From Tannerella sp. (GTDB lineage Bacteria > Bacteroidota > Bacteroidia > Bacteroidales > Tannerellaceae), in assembly GCA_031279875.1 (NCBI GenBank), contig JAITHS010000151.1, forward strand, positions 1 to 12,158: 12,158 nucleotides of DNA, written 5' to 3'. Below the pieces are notes generated by a model. It was given only the letters and a program-made list of their open reading frames with translations, did no database searches and was not told where the DNA came from. Both the position numbers and the translations under genes were made by a program. Within the stretch, counting starts at the first letter, position 1. The number at the start of each line of letters is the position of its first letter. This document shows positions 1 to 7,864 of this stretch, one piece after another.

Positions 1-282
1 TTTCACTTTGCCGCTGTTCCAGAGGTCGCCCTTGTCGGCGTCGAGATTTTCTGCCGACGAAGCGACAATAATTTGATACGCAGTTTGTAACTGTCCTTTC
101 CGTGCATTGTCGGTCTGCTTGATTTTCCACGCCAAACGCGGCTGAACAGCGTCGATACTCAAAGGCTCGGTCAGATATTCGCAGGTGAGCGCAATCGGCA
201 CAATATCTGCTGTTTCCTTCGCTGCGCACGAGAGAAATAACGCCGCGCAAAGGAAGATAATAAGTCTGTATTTTACTGACAT
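1..282 (-). CDS. Alpha-L-rhamnosidase, family GH78, N-terminal part (runs off the left edge)
   Basis: I translated this frame by hand from an ATG whose complement is at 280-282; it stays open to base 1, giving 94 residues. Residues 1-19 form a lipoprotein signal peptide ending LFLSC, with Cys19 the likely lipidated residue, so the enzyme is probably an anchored envelope protein. Residues 32-94 match the conserved N-terminal beta-sandwich of GH78 enzymes: CEYLTEPLSIDAVQPRLAWK (34-53), then QTAYQIIVASSAENL (66-80) and GDLWNSGKV (85-93). GH78 enzymes release terminal alpha-L-rhamnose with inversion. The catalytic (alpha/alpha)6 domain lies outside the window, so activity cannot be judged. It is divergent from the LacI regulator and PUL operon and has its own promoter (324-331). 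Another multidomain protein with the same N-terminal fold is possible but less likely. Confidence 0.85.
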   Translation of the reverse strand, partial: MSVKYRLIIFLCAALFLSCAAKETADIVPIALTCEYLTEPLSIDAVQPRLAWKIKQTDNARKGQLQTAYQIIVASSAENLDADKGDLWNSGKVK

Positions 283-323
283 AGTGTTTGATAAAAATTA
301 AGAAACATCTTGAAAGATTTCTG

Positions 324-331
324 CAAAGGTA
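324..331 (-). promoter_or_regulatory. Bacteroidetes -7 promoter element for the GH78 gene
   Basis: Read on the minus strand this is TACCTTTG, a full match to the Bacteroidetes consensus TAnnTTTG. It would start transcription near 315-318, about 35 nt before the ATG at 282. I see no TTG or TTTG at the usual 19-21 nt upstream, so only the -7 half is supported. A small palindrome, ATCTT-GA-AAGAT (307-318), lies at the predicted start site and could be a regulatory site, but it does not resemble the palindrome before the LacI gene. Confidence 0.6.
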
Positions 332-420
332 GTGAAATAATTTTAATTCGGTATATATTCCGTATTGTTTTGCTATATTGCGTAAATATATGCTAAATAA
401 TCATAAATAAATAAAAAATA

Positions 421-452
421 TTTGCGTATAAAAAATTTTATCAGTAACTTCG
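421..452 (+). promoter_or_regulatory. Promoter of the LacI-family gene and probably of the PUL operon
   Basis: TTTG at 421-424 and TAACTTCG at 445-452 are separated by 20 nt. This matches the Bacteroidetes sigma-ABfr promoter layout (TTTG, 19-21 nt, TAnnTTTG), with one mismatch in the -7 element. Transcription would start around 457-460, at the edge of the palindrome at 459-474 and about 20 nt before the LacI ATG. I found no equally good promoter in the 24-bp gap before susC, so this may serve the whole operon. Confidence 0.6.
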
Positions 453-458
453 CGTTCA

Positions 459-474
459 ATTTAAACGTTTAAAT
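459..474. promoter_or_regulatory. Candidate LacI-family operator (16-bp perfect palindrome)
   Basis: ATTTAAACGTTTAAAT is a perfect 16-bp palindrome with a central CpG. A central CG step in a symmetric site of this length is the hallmark of LacI/PurR-family operators, where the hinge-helix leucine inserts at that step. The site begins at the predicted transcription start and ends 3 bp before the ATG of the regulator, so a bound dimer would block initiation or early elongation. I did not see a second copy elsewhere in the window. The function is inferred from symmetry and position. Confidence 0.6.
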
Positions 475-477
475 AAT

Positions 478-1476
478 ATGAATCACTCAATTAAAGATAT
501 TGCCAATGCGCTTAATCTTTCGATTACAACCATATCCTGGATACTTTCCGGCCAGGGAGAGGCACGTGGTTTCAGCGAGGCGCGAATAAAGGAGGTTCAG
601 GACTATGCTGCCAAAGTAAACTATCGTCCCAATCAGTTGGCGCGCAGCCTTCAGACCGGCAAGACCCAGACAATAGGACTTATTATCCCCCAGATAGGTG
701 ACAGTTTTTTTGCTCATTTGGCGCAGGCAGTTGAATTAGAGGCAGAGAAACACGGATATGTTTTAACTATATGCAGTTCGCGCGGCGACGGCAAGCGAGA
801 GAAACATCTGATACAAACATTGAGAGAAAAGCAGGTTGACGGCTTGATAATAGTACCGTCGGAAAAGACGCAGTCGCTTTTCGGACAAATGCTTCGTGAT
901 AAGACACCTTTCGTATTTGTGGACAGGCATTTTCCGCATCTGAAAACCAATTATATAGTTGTTGACAATGCAGGCGGCAGCTACAAACTAACAGAGTCAC
1001 TGATAGTCAAAGGCTGTCGCAGGATAGCCTACATCAACACAGAATCACATCTCAGCGTTATGGAGTTACGACTAAGAGGATATGCAAACGCACTGCGGGC
1101 ATATAATATCAAGTATGACGAAAATCTGTATGTCGAAATGACCAAGAACTTCTTTCACAACAAAACGAATGAAAAAATCAAGATGTTGCTGAAAAATGCT
1201 CCCGATCTTGATGGGATAGTCTTTTCCACTCATTTTTTGGCGATAGACGTTATTCGCTGTCTGACACAGAAACGCATTCCCTATAAAGAGCGCTTTAAAA
1301 TAGCCAGTTTTCATTCCAATGCTGCTCTCGAAATACTTGTGCCGAAAGTTGCAGTAGCACGTATCAAAATTGACGAAATAGGACGTACAGCCGTTGATAC
1401 CCTACTGCAAAACATCAAAAACCCCGAAATGGACAAGCAAGAACTGATATCATCTATTTGTTACGAACGTTTATAA
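478..1476 (+). CDS. LacI-family transcriptional regulator
   Basis: This 332-residue protein has the normal length and order of the LacI/GalR family. Residues 3-24 are the helix-turn-helix (SIKDIANALNLSITTISWIL). Residues 46-62 are the hinge (NYRPNQLARSLQTGK, with Leu58 as the likely minor-groove residue). Residues 64 to the end are the periplasmic-binding-protein-like effector domain, opening with TIGLIIPQIGDSFF. Such proteins are cytoplasmic dimers whose DNA binding changes when a sugar or sugar derivative binds. The start is chosen because the HTH begins three residues later and a promoter and palindrome sit just upstream. It is the first gene of the PUL operon, 24 bp ahead of susC, which fits an autoregulated sensor of an imported breakdown product. 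The ligand cannot be read from the sequence. Many PULs use hybrid two-component, SusR-type or ECF-sigma/anti-sigma regulators instead. Confidence 0.93.
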   Translation: MNHSIKDIANALNLSITTISWILSGQGEARGFSEARIKEVQDYAAKVNYRPNQLARSLQTGKTQTIGLIIPQIGDSFFAHLAQAVELEAEKHGYVLTICSSRGDGKREKHLIQTLREKQVDGLIIVPSEKTQSLFGQMLRDKTPFVFVDRHFPHLKTNYIVVDNAGGSYKLTESLIVKGCRRIAYINTESHLSVMELRLRGYANALRAYNIKYDENLYVEMTKNFFHNKTNEKIKMLLKNAPDLDGIVFSTHFLAIDVIRCLTQKRIPYKERFKIASFHSNAALEILVPKVAVARIKIDEIGRTAVDTLLQNIKNPEMDKQELISSICYERL

Positions 1477-1500
1477 TATCATTATCAAAAATACTTTTCT

Positions 1501-4500
1501 ATGAAAAAAAAACCGGTTAAACTTTTATTTTTACTTTTCTGTACCTTGTCGCTGTCGGCGGAACAGATGAAACACGAAACCCTTGCAGCGGTTTTAAACC
1601 CTGCAAGGGTTGAGGTAGTCATTCCAGCAGAACCACTTGCAGGGGTTTTAAACCCTGCAAGGGTTGAGGTAGTCATTCCAGCAGAACCACTTGCAGGGGT
1701 TTTAAACCCTGCAAGGGTTGAGGCGTTACAACAACGCAAGTCTATTACCGGCGCAGTATCCGATGAGACGGGCGAACCGTTGCCGGGTGCTTCGGTGCTG
1801 GTCAAAGGCACTCCGCGCGGTGTTATCGCAGACGCTGACGGTACGTTTAAAATTGATGTGTCGACTGATGACGTACTCGAAATTTCTTACATCGGATACG
1901 AGCCGTTACAGGTCAAAGTTGGCAGTCAGACGTACATCAGCATCAAACTCGAACCGAAGAAAAACGAGTTGGACGAAGTAACCGTCGTAGCCTTCGGTAA
2001 GCAAAAGAAAGAATCTATCGTAGGCGCCATTACGACGGTACGTCCGTCGGACTTGAAAGTACCGAGCAGCAACCTCACAACGTCTCTGGCAGGCAGAGTA
2101 GCAGGTTTGATTTCTTATCAGCGCAGCGGCGAGCCGGGCATGGACAACGCAGACTTCTTCGTGCGTGGCGTAACTACTTTCGGCTACAAGCAAGACCCGC
2201 TAATACTTATCGACGGTATTGAACTGACGACTACCGACCTTGCGCGGTTACAGGTTGACGACATCGCCAGTTTCAGTATTATGAAAGACGCCACAGCCAC
2301 AGCGCTTTACGGCGCACGCGGCGCGAACGGCGTTATCCTCGTTACGACCAAGCAAGGTTCGGAAGGCAGAGCCAAACTGTCGGTAAGAATTGAAAACTCG
2401 TTCAGTTCGCCTACCGACAACGTTGAATTAGCCGATCCGGTAACATTCATGCGGCTGGAAAACGAAGCCGTATTGACACGCGACCCGCTTGGCATTACTC
2501 GTTATTCCGACGCCAAAATAGCACGTACAGCTAACGGTGAAGATCCGTTAGCATATCCGGCTAACGATTGGAGGCAACTGATGTTTAAGAATTATGCCGC
2601 CAATCAGCGCGTCAATCTTAGTGTGAGCGGCGGCGGTACTATTGCCCGATATTACGTGGCCGCCTCATACTCAAAGGATAACGGAATGCTCAAAGTTGAC
2701 AAACGCAACAACTTCAACAGCAATATTGATTTGAGAAAATACACGCTGCGTTCAAACGTCAATATCAACATAACTAAAAGCACCGAGTTAGTAGTGCGTT
2801 TGAGCGGCAGTTTTGACGATTATTCCGGTCCTATCGACGGCGGCAAGGAGATGTATAACAAGGTTATGCACGCCAATCCGGTGCTGTTTCCGGCATACTT
2901 TCCGGTTACGGACAGTTACCGCTATATCAATCATATTTTGTTCGGCAATTACGAGCAGAGCGGCTTTATGCGCAATCCGTATGCCGATATGGTGCGTGGC
3001 TACAAAGAATACACCCGTTCACAGATGATAGCCCAGTTTGAAGCCAAACAAAACCTTGAAGCCATTACTAAAGGTTTGAGTTTGAGGGCAATGTTTAATA
3101 CTACGCGCAACGCTTATTTTGATGTTACACGCGCCTACAACCCGTTTTATTACAGTTTCGCAGGCTACGATGTTATGACCGGTGAAAGGATGCTGACCGT
3201 CTTAAACGAAGACACCGGAACAGAATATCTCGGTTACGCGGAAGGTGTTAAAACCATTACTTCGGATGTTTATTTTGAATCGGCACTTGATTATAACCGC
3301 GAGTTTGACAGGCACGGCGTCAGCGGTATGCTCGTTTTTATAGCCAAAAACACTATCGAAGCCAATGCCGGCGGCTTGCATCAGTCGCTTCCGCACCGCA
3401 ATCTCGGACTGTCGGGGCGCGCTACATACGCCTACGACAAACGCTATTTTACCGAGTTAAACTTCGGCTATAACGGCTCGGAAAGATTTCATAAAAAACA
3501 TCGTTTCGGGTTCTTCCCCGCAATAGGATTAGGATGGAGCATCTCTAACGAACAGTTTTTTGAGCCGATGAAAGCCATTGTTACGAACCTCAAACTGAGA
3601 GGTACATACGGATTAGTAGGCAACGATGCCATTGGCGGGCCGAGTGACCGTTTCTTTTATCTCTCTCAGGTCAACATGAACGACGGCGGCAAAGCTGCAT
3701 CTTTCGGCGAAAACCAAAATACATACTTGCGTAACGGCATCACGGTCAATAACTATTCAAACGAAAACATTACGTGGGAAGTGTCAAAAAAACAAAACTA
3801 TGCAGTAGAAATCGGGCTATGGGATAAAATCAACATCATAGCGGAATATTTCCGTGATTATCGCGAGAAAATCCTTATGACGCGGTCTTATATCCCAAAT
3901 ACTATGGGGCTATCGTCAACGGCTTCAATCCGTGCCAATTCGGGCGAAGCGTCAAGTCGCGGTACGGATATTTCGCTCGACTACAATCAGGCGTGGGGCA
4001 GTCATACATGGTTAAGCATCAGAGGTAATTTCACTTATGCCACAAACCGTTACGAGGTCTATGAAGAACCTATATACAAAGAGCCGTGGCGTACGCGGAT
4101 AGGTTATTCGATAGACCAGACGCGCGGCTATATCGCAGAAAAACTATTTATCGACGACGCAGAAGTTGCCAACTCGCCGCGACAGTTCGGCGATTATAAA
4201 GCCGGAGACATCAAATATACCGACGTCAACCGTGACGGCGTTATTACCGGCGCCGACATGGTGCCTATCGGCTACCCTACAAAACCTGAAATCGTTTATG
4301 GCTTCGGCTTCTCACTGGGATATAAAAACATTGATTTTTCTACATTCTTTCAAGGGCTTGCCAACGAATCGTTCTGGATAAGTTACGCTGCCACAGCGCC
4401 TTTTGTCAACGAAACGCAGATACTCAAACAATACGCCGACAGCCATTGGAGTGAAGACAACCGCAATGTTTATGCAATATGGCCGAGATTGAGTAACTAT

Positions 4501-4761
4501 CTGATATCAAACAACAACCAGACAAGTACATGGTTTATGCGCGACGGCTCATTCTTGCGTCTCAAACAGTTGGAGATAGGCTATACGCTACCGGATAATT
4601 TGCTCGCAAACATCAAAGCCTCAACATGCAGAATATATTTTAGCGGCACTAATCTGCTACTTTTCAGCCGATTTAAGATGTGGGACGTAGAGATGGGAGG
4701 CGAAGGTCTCGGCTATCCTATTCAGAAAACGCTTAATATTGGTCTTAACGTTAGTTTCTAA
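1501..4761 (+). CDS. susC: SusC/RagA-family TonB-dependent outer-membrane transporter with an in-frame repeat insertion
   Basis: This 1086-residue protein imports oligosaccharides across the outer membrane with energy from TonB. Residues 1-20 are a signal peptide (basic start, then LLFLLFCTLSLSA). Residues about 80-151 are a carboxypeptidase-regulatory-like domain (SITGAVSDETGEPLPGASV onward). A TonB-box-like segment, ELDEVTVVAFG, is at 156-166. The plug follows, with PLILIDGIE (233-241) and ATALYGARGANGVILVTTK (266-284). The remainder is the beta-barrel, ending in phenylalanine (NIGLNVSF) as expected for barrel assembly. The oddity is residues about 28-75: nearly three copies of an 18-residue unit (LAGVLNPARVEVVIPAEP) encoded by a palindromic 54-bp DNA repeat, placed between signal peptide and first domain, where family members normally pass almost directly into the domain. 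The frame stays open, so the gene looks functional. SusD follows after 13 bp, as usual for SusCD pairs. Confidence 0.96.
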   Translation: MKKKPVKLLFLLFCTLSLSAEQMKHETLAAVLNPARVEVVIPAEPLAGVLNPARVEVVIPAEPLAGVLNPARVEALQQRKSITGAVSDETGEPLPGASVLVKGTPRGVIADADGTFKIDVSTDDVLEISYIGYEPLQVKVGSQTYISIKLEPKKNELDEVTVVAFGKQKKESIVGAITTVRPSDLKVPSSNLTTSLAGRVAGLISYQRSGEPGMDNADFFVRGVTTFGYKQDPLILIDGIELTTTDLARLQVDDIASFSIMKDATATALYGARGANGVILVTTKQGSEGRAKLSVRIENSFSSPTDNVELADPVTFMRLENEAVLTRDPLGITRYSDAKIARTANGEDPLAYPANDWRQLMFKNYAANQRVNLSVSGGGTIARYYVAASYSKDNGMLKVDKRNNFNSNIDLRKYTLRSNVNINITKSTELVVRLSGSFDDYSGPIDGGKEMYNKVMHANPVLFPAYFPVTDSYRYINHILFGNYEQSGFMRNPYADMVRGYKEYTRSQMIAQFEAKQNLEAITKGLSLRAMFNTTRNAYFDVTRAYNPFYYSFAGYDVMTGERMLTVLNEDTGTEYLGYAEGVKTITSDVYFESALDYNREFDRHGVSGMLVFIAKNTIEANAGGLHQSLPHRNLGLSGRATYAYDKRYFTELNFGYNGSERFHKKHRFGFFPAIGLGWSISNEQFFEPMKAIVTNLKLRGTYGLVGNDAIGGPSDRFFYLSQVNMNDGGKAASFGENQNTYLRNGITVNNYSNENITWEVSKKQNYAVEIGLWDKINIIAEYFRDYREKILMTRSYIPNTMGLSSTASIRANSGEASSRGTDISLDYNQAWGSHTWLSIRGNFTYATNRYEVYEEPIYKEPWRTRIGYSIDQTRGYIAEKLFIDDAEVANSPRQFGDYKAGDIKYTDVNRDGVITGADMVPIGYPTKPEIVYGFGFSLGYKNIDFSTFFQGLANESFWISYAATAPFVNETQILKQYADSHWSEDNRNVYAIWPRLSNYLISNNNQTSTWFMRDGSFLRLKQLEIGYTLPDNLLANIKASTCRIYFSGTNLLLFSRFKMWDVEMGGEGLGYPIQKTLNIGLNVSF
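1578..1723 (+). repeat. Tandem 54-bp palindromic repeat inside susC (about 2.6 copies)
   Basis: Units begin at 1582, 1636 and 1690, a period of exactly 54 bp; the third is partial and ends near 1723. Units 1 and 2 differ at one base (CAGCGG against CAGGGG), which is the only difference I see. Each unit holds an inverted repeat with arms CTTGCAGGG and CCCTGCAAG around the 8-nt loop GTTTTAAA. In unit 1 the outer arms extend to AACCCTTGCAG (1578-1588) and CTGCAAGGGTT (1601-1611), a perfect 11-bp match. The rest of each unit is a 20-nt non-palindromic spacer (GTAGTCATTCCAGCAGAACC). The encoded unit is LAGVLNPARVEVVIPAEP. No reading frame of the repeat on the susC strand frame is interrupted because 54 is a multiple of three. 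The stems could also fold in the susC mRNA about 80-220 nt after its start codon. Confidence 0.95.
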
Positions 4762-4774
4762 AAATATAATAATT

Positions 4775-6652
4775 ATGAAGAAAAATATAACATCTCTCCT
4801 TTTCCTTTCGTTTGTACTTTGTACAGGTTGCGGCGACTATTTAGACGTTATACCCGACAACATAGCGACTATCGAACATGCGTTTGCCATGCGCTCGCAG
4901 GCTGAGAAATATCTCTTTACCTGTTATTCATACATGCCCAAAGACGGCAACCCGTCAAGCGACCCTGCTATGGAAGGCGGTGACGAGATATGGCGTCTCA
5001 ACAATCAAGGCAGCGCATATTTCCAGATAGCACGCGGCTATCAAAACATCACATCACCTCACGGCGACGCATACTGGACAAATATGTACAGAGCCTTGCG
5101 CGACTGTAACATCTTCATAGAAAACATCTTCGACGTTGCGGAGATGCACTCCGAAGAGCAGCGTCAATGGGCAGCCGAAGCTATGGTTCTCAAAGCATGG
5201 TATCATTTCGTATTGATACGAATGTACGGAGCGATACCGTTAATACGCGAAAATTTGCCGTTAGACGTAGGTGTTGATGAGGTCAAGGTAGAACGGACGC
5301 CTGTCGATGAATGTTTTAATTATATCGTCAGCCTTATCGACGAAGCTATTTCCGACCTGCCTTTCACCACTACTAACCCTCAGAACGACGCCGGTCGCAT
5401 TACTCGGTTAGTTGCTTACGCAATAAAGGCTAAAATATTGCTTACAGCCGCCAGCCCGCTCTATAACGGTAATACCGACCATGCAAAACTTCAAAACCAC
5501 GACGGTACACCACTCTTTAATATGACCGTCTCGGATGCCAAATGGCAGTTAGCCGCCGATGCCTGCAAAGAGGCTATTCATTTTTGCGATTCTGCCAAGA
5601 TTAAACTCTATTACAACCTGCTAACATACGGTCAATACACTCTTACCGACACCATAAGGACGCAGTTGAGCCTCCGAAACGTTGTCTGCGAGCGGTGGAA
5701 CGACGAAATAATATGGGCTAATACGCAAAGTTACTGTGCCATACAAGGCACTGCTATCCCTAACCTTTCGCAGTATTCCGAAAACTATATCCCGCGCGGA
5801 GATTACTCGCCTACTATTAAGATTGCCGAGCAGTTTTATTCCGACAAGGGCGTTCCTATTACGGAAGACAAGACATGGAACTATTCCGGTCGTTACGAAT
5901 TGCGTACCGGCAAGCCTGACGAGGCGTTGTATATCCGCGAGGGCTACACTACCGTTGCCATGCACTTCAACCGCGAGCCGCGCTTTTATTCTACTCTCGG
6001 TTTCGACGGCGGCGTTTGGTACGGGCAGGGACTCTACGATGACGGGGCGCCTAATTCGCTTTACTATCTTATGACAAAGCGGGGTCAGCGCTATGCCGCA
6101 GGCTCCGACCGCAGTACGGTAACCGGTTATTATATCAAAAAACTTATTCATTTTGAGAACGTCATCGGTTCGGGAACTACCTATTCCGTAACTAATTATC
6201 CATGGCCTCTGATTCGTTTAGCCGACCTGTATCTGATGTATGCCGAAGCGCTCAACGAACTTAACGGGCCTAATGCCGAAGCGCTCTATTACGTCAATCT
6301 GGTCCGTGAACGCGCCGGTCTCGCAACAGTAGAAGAATCTTGGACAAAGTATTCCATCAATCCCGCAAAATACACTAACAAAGAAGGCTTGCGTGCTATT
6401 ATACATCAGGAACGCCTCAACGAACTATCGATGGAAGGACATCGTTTCTGGGATCTCCGTCGCTGGAAAGAGGCTATCTCCGTGCTTAACAATCCCGTTC
6501 ATGGCTGGGACAGGCAGCAAAGCGAAGCTGCTGCATATTTCCGCAAAACGATGCTGTTTGACCAGACTTTCGGCATTAAAGACTATTTCTGGCCTATAAG
6601 AGAAGCCAATATTGACGTCAATCCCAATCTCGTTCAAAATACCGGTTATTAA
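4775..6652 (+). CDS. susD: SusD/RagB-family outer-membrane nutrient-binding lipoprotein
   Basis: This 625-residue lipoprotein caps the SusC barrel on the cell surface and binds the glycan for delivery to it. The signal peptide ends VLCTGC with Cys19 as lipidation site, followed by GDYLDVIPDN, a very common SusD start. The N-terminal TPR-like part includes YWTNMYRALRDCNIFIENIF and EAMVLKAWYHFVLIRMYGAIPLI. The C-terminal SusD/RagB region includes RLADLYLMYAEALNE (near 481), RLNELSMEGHRFWDLRRWK (near 545-560) and the family-typical ending on asparagine-rich NPNLVQNTGY. I chose the ATG at 4775 over the in-frame one at 4739 because the latter overlaps susC by 23 bp and adds 12 residues before the signal peptide. 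The length is slightly above the usual 500-600. It sits 13 bp after susC, so the two are surely co-transcribed partners. The specific sugar bound cannot be told. Confidence 0.96.
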   Translation: MKKNITSLLFLSFVLCTGCGDYLDVIPDNIATIEHAFAMRSQAEKYLFTCYSYMPKDGNPSSDPAMEGGDEIWRLNNQGSAYFQIARGYQNITSPHGDAYWTNMYRALRDCNIFIENIFDVAEMHSEEQRQWAAEAMVLKAWYHFVLIRMYGAIPLIRENLPLDVGVDEVKVERTPVDECFNYIVSLIDEAISDLPFTTTNPQNDAGRITRLVAYAIKAKILLTAASPLYNGNTDHAKLQNHDGTPLFNMTVSDAKWQLAADACKEAIHFCDSAKIKLYYNLLTYGQYTLTDTIRTQLSLRNVVCERWNDEIIWANTQSYCAIQGTAIPNLSQYSENYIPRGDYSPTIKIAEQFYSDKGVPITEDKTWNYSGRYELRTGKPDEALYIREGYTTVAMHFNREPRFYSTLGFDGGVWYGQGLYDDGAPNSLYYLMTKRGQRYAAGSDRSTVTGYYIKKLIHFENVIGSGTTYSVTNYPWPLIRLADLYLMYAEALNELNGPNAEALYYVNLVRERAGLATVEESWTKYSINPAKYTNKEGLRAIIHQERLNELSMEGHRFWDLRRWKEAISVLNNPVHGWDRQQSEAAAYFRKTMLFDQTFGIKDYFWPIREANIDVNPNLVQNTGY

Positions 6653-6672
6653 TAATTTATAAATCAAAATAT

Positions 6673-7863
6673 ATGAAATCGTATTTATTTAAAATATTTG
6701 TAGCAGCCGCGCTATTGTATATGTCTGTTATATCCGGCTGCAAGGAAGAGGAGCGCGTTTACTATCTTGACGACAGCGCAGGAACGCCGCAACAGGTTAC
6801 CGACGTAAAGGTGTTGCCGACACCCGGCGGCGCTATCATAACGTATAAACTGCCGAAAGATAAGTCGCTGTCATACGTCAAGGCTGTTTATGAAATCGAA
6901 GGCGGTATTGTTCGCGAAGCCAAATCGTCGATATACAGCGATACTCTCAAACTTGAAGGCTTCGGCGACACCCGACAGCATACGGTAAACATTTATTCCG
7001 TAAGCCGTAACGAGAAGATGTCGGAGCCTTTGCCGGTCAGCGTTACTCCGCTTGAACCGCCCGTTTTCAGCGTCTTCAAAACCCTGACGATGGAAGCTAC
7101 TTTCGGCGGCTTGGACATCCGTTTCCAAAACGAAACGCAGGCAAGTCTGGCGATTTTCATTCAGGGCGATACCGTCGGCGGCGAGTGGTTTAACGTTGCC
7201 GACTACTACTCTGCGGCGCCGGTCGGCAATATAAGTATCCGAGGGATGAACCCGACGGAGGGCAATTATTCGATCTATCTGCGCGACAGGTGGAACAACA
7301 AATCCGACACAATGGTATTACGCCTGACACCCCTATACGAGGAACTTATCCCTTATGGGAAATTTAAACTGCTCAATCTTGTGGGTGACAAAAGTCTCGG
7401 ACAGCCAAAATATCCGGTAATGAACATCTTTAACGGCAAATACGGCGCCGCCGAAGACTGGTATAAGTCGGAAGATGATACCTATCCGCAGTGGTTTACT
7501 ATCGATATTGGTAATAGTGTAATCTTCAGCCGCATGAAACTGTTTCAGGCAGTTCAGTATCCTTACGTTGCCGACTGGGTAAAGGATTTTGAAATTTGGG
7601 GTTCAAACGAACCGGTCGCCGACTGGGATAAATGGACATTGCTCGGCTCGTTTCAATGCGAGAAACCTTCCGGTTTGCCCGACCCGCAATATACGGCCGA
7701 AGATATGGATTACGAACGCGCCGGCGAAGATTACAATTTCCCGACAGGTATTCCGGCCGTGCGATATTTCCGCTTCAAAGTATTGATCAACAGAGGCGGT
7801 GGAGGTAAGTTTTATGTTCTAAACGAAGTCCTTCTATGGGGACAAATTATAAAGGAGAATTGA
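6673..7863 (+). CDS. PUL surface lipoprotein, DUF4959-DUF5126-DUF5000 type (probable glycan-binding protein)
   Basis: This 396-residue protein follows susD after 20 bp. The signal peptide ends VISGC (Cys23), followed by KEEER; an acidic stretch right after the lipid-bearing cysteine is the export signal that sends Bacteroidetes lipoproteins to the cell surface. By pattern I recognise three domains: DUF4959, a fibronectin-like module, at about 25-127 (GTPQQVTDVKVLPTPGGAII); DUF5126 at about 128-222; and DUF5000, a discoidin-like carbohydrate-binding module, at about 245-391 (WFTIDIGNSVIFSRMKLFQ, FEIWGSNEP, VRYFRFKVL, VLNEVLLWG). This architecture occurs in PULs directly after SusD and is presumed to help bind glycan. 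No catalytic residues are expected. Assignment of domain numbers is from memory of the families; the lipoprotein and discoidin-like character are visible. Confidence 0.85.
   Translation: MKSYLFKIFVAAALLYMSVISGCKEEERVYYLDDSAGTPQQVTDVKVLPTPGGAIITYKLPKDKSLSYVKAVYEIEGGIVREAKSSIYSDTLKLEGFGDTRQHTVNIYSVSRNEKMSEPLPVSVTPLEPPVFSVFKTLTMEATFGGLDIRFQNETQASLAIFIQGDTVGGEWFNVADYYSAAPVGNISIRGMNPTEGNYSIYLRDRWNNKSDTMVLRLTPLYEELIPYGKFKLLNLVGDKSLGQPKYPVMNIFNGKYGAAEDWYKSEDDTYPQWFTIDIGNSVIFSRMKLFQAVQYPYVADWVKDFEIWGSNEPVADWDKWTLLGSFQCEKPSGLPDPQYTAEDMDYERAGEDYNFPTGIPAVRYFRFKVLINRGGGGKFYVLNEVLLWGQIIKEN
7852..7858 (+). promoter_or_regulatory. Shine-Dalgarno-like site before the DUF4998 lipoprotein gene
   Basis: AAGGAGA lies 6 nt before the ATG at 7865, inside the last codons of the preceding gene. 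It stands out because the other starts in this operon have only A/T-rich leaders, as is usual in Bacteroidetes. With the 1-bp gap between the two genes it may support re-initiation or independent loading. It supports 7865 as the start. Confidence 0.5.
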
Positions 7864-7864
7864 T

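Noticed and set aside
349..362. Near-palindrome CGGTATATATTCCG upstream of the GH78 promoter
   Set aside because: It has a central mismatch pair, does not resemble the CpG-centred palindrome at 459-474, and lies in AT-rich DNA where such matches are common.
1578..1723. Interpretation of the susC repeats as a CRISPR array
   Set aside because: The spacers are identical, there are under three units, the array lies inside a coding frame, and no cas gene is present.
1485..1811. Minus-strand open frame of 108 codons with repeated STLAGFKTPASGSAGMTT units
   Set aside because: It is the reverse reading of the susC 54-bp repeat, which has no stops in this frame. It has no signal peptide, promoter or recognisable domain, while the plus-strand frame is a clear SusC start.
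2530..2552. Perfect 8-bp inverted repeat GCTAACGG / CCGTTAGC with a 7-nt loop
   Set aside because: It falls in the middle of susC coding sequence, occurs once, and has no T-tract or link to the other palindromes; chance is sufficient.
4739..4774. Upstream in-frame ATG for susD
   Set aside because: It overlaps the susC end and would place 12 residues before an otherwise ideal lipoprotein signal peptide; the ATG at 4775 is better.
5621..6151. Minus-strand open frame of 176 codons inside susD
   Set aside because: It lies entirely within strongly conserved SusD coding sequence and its translation has no recognisable domain or leader.
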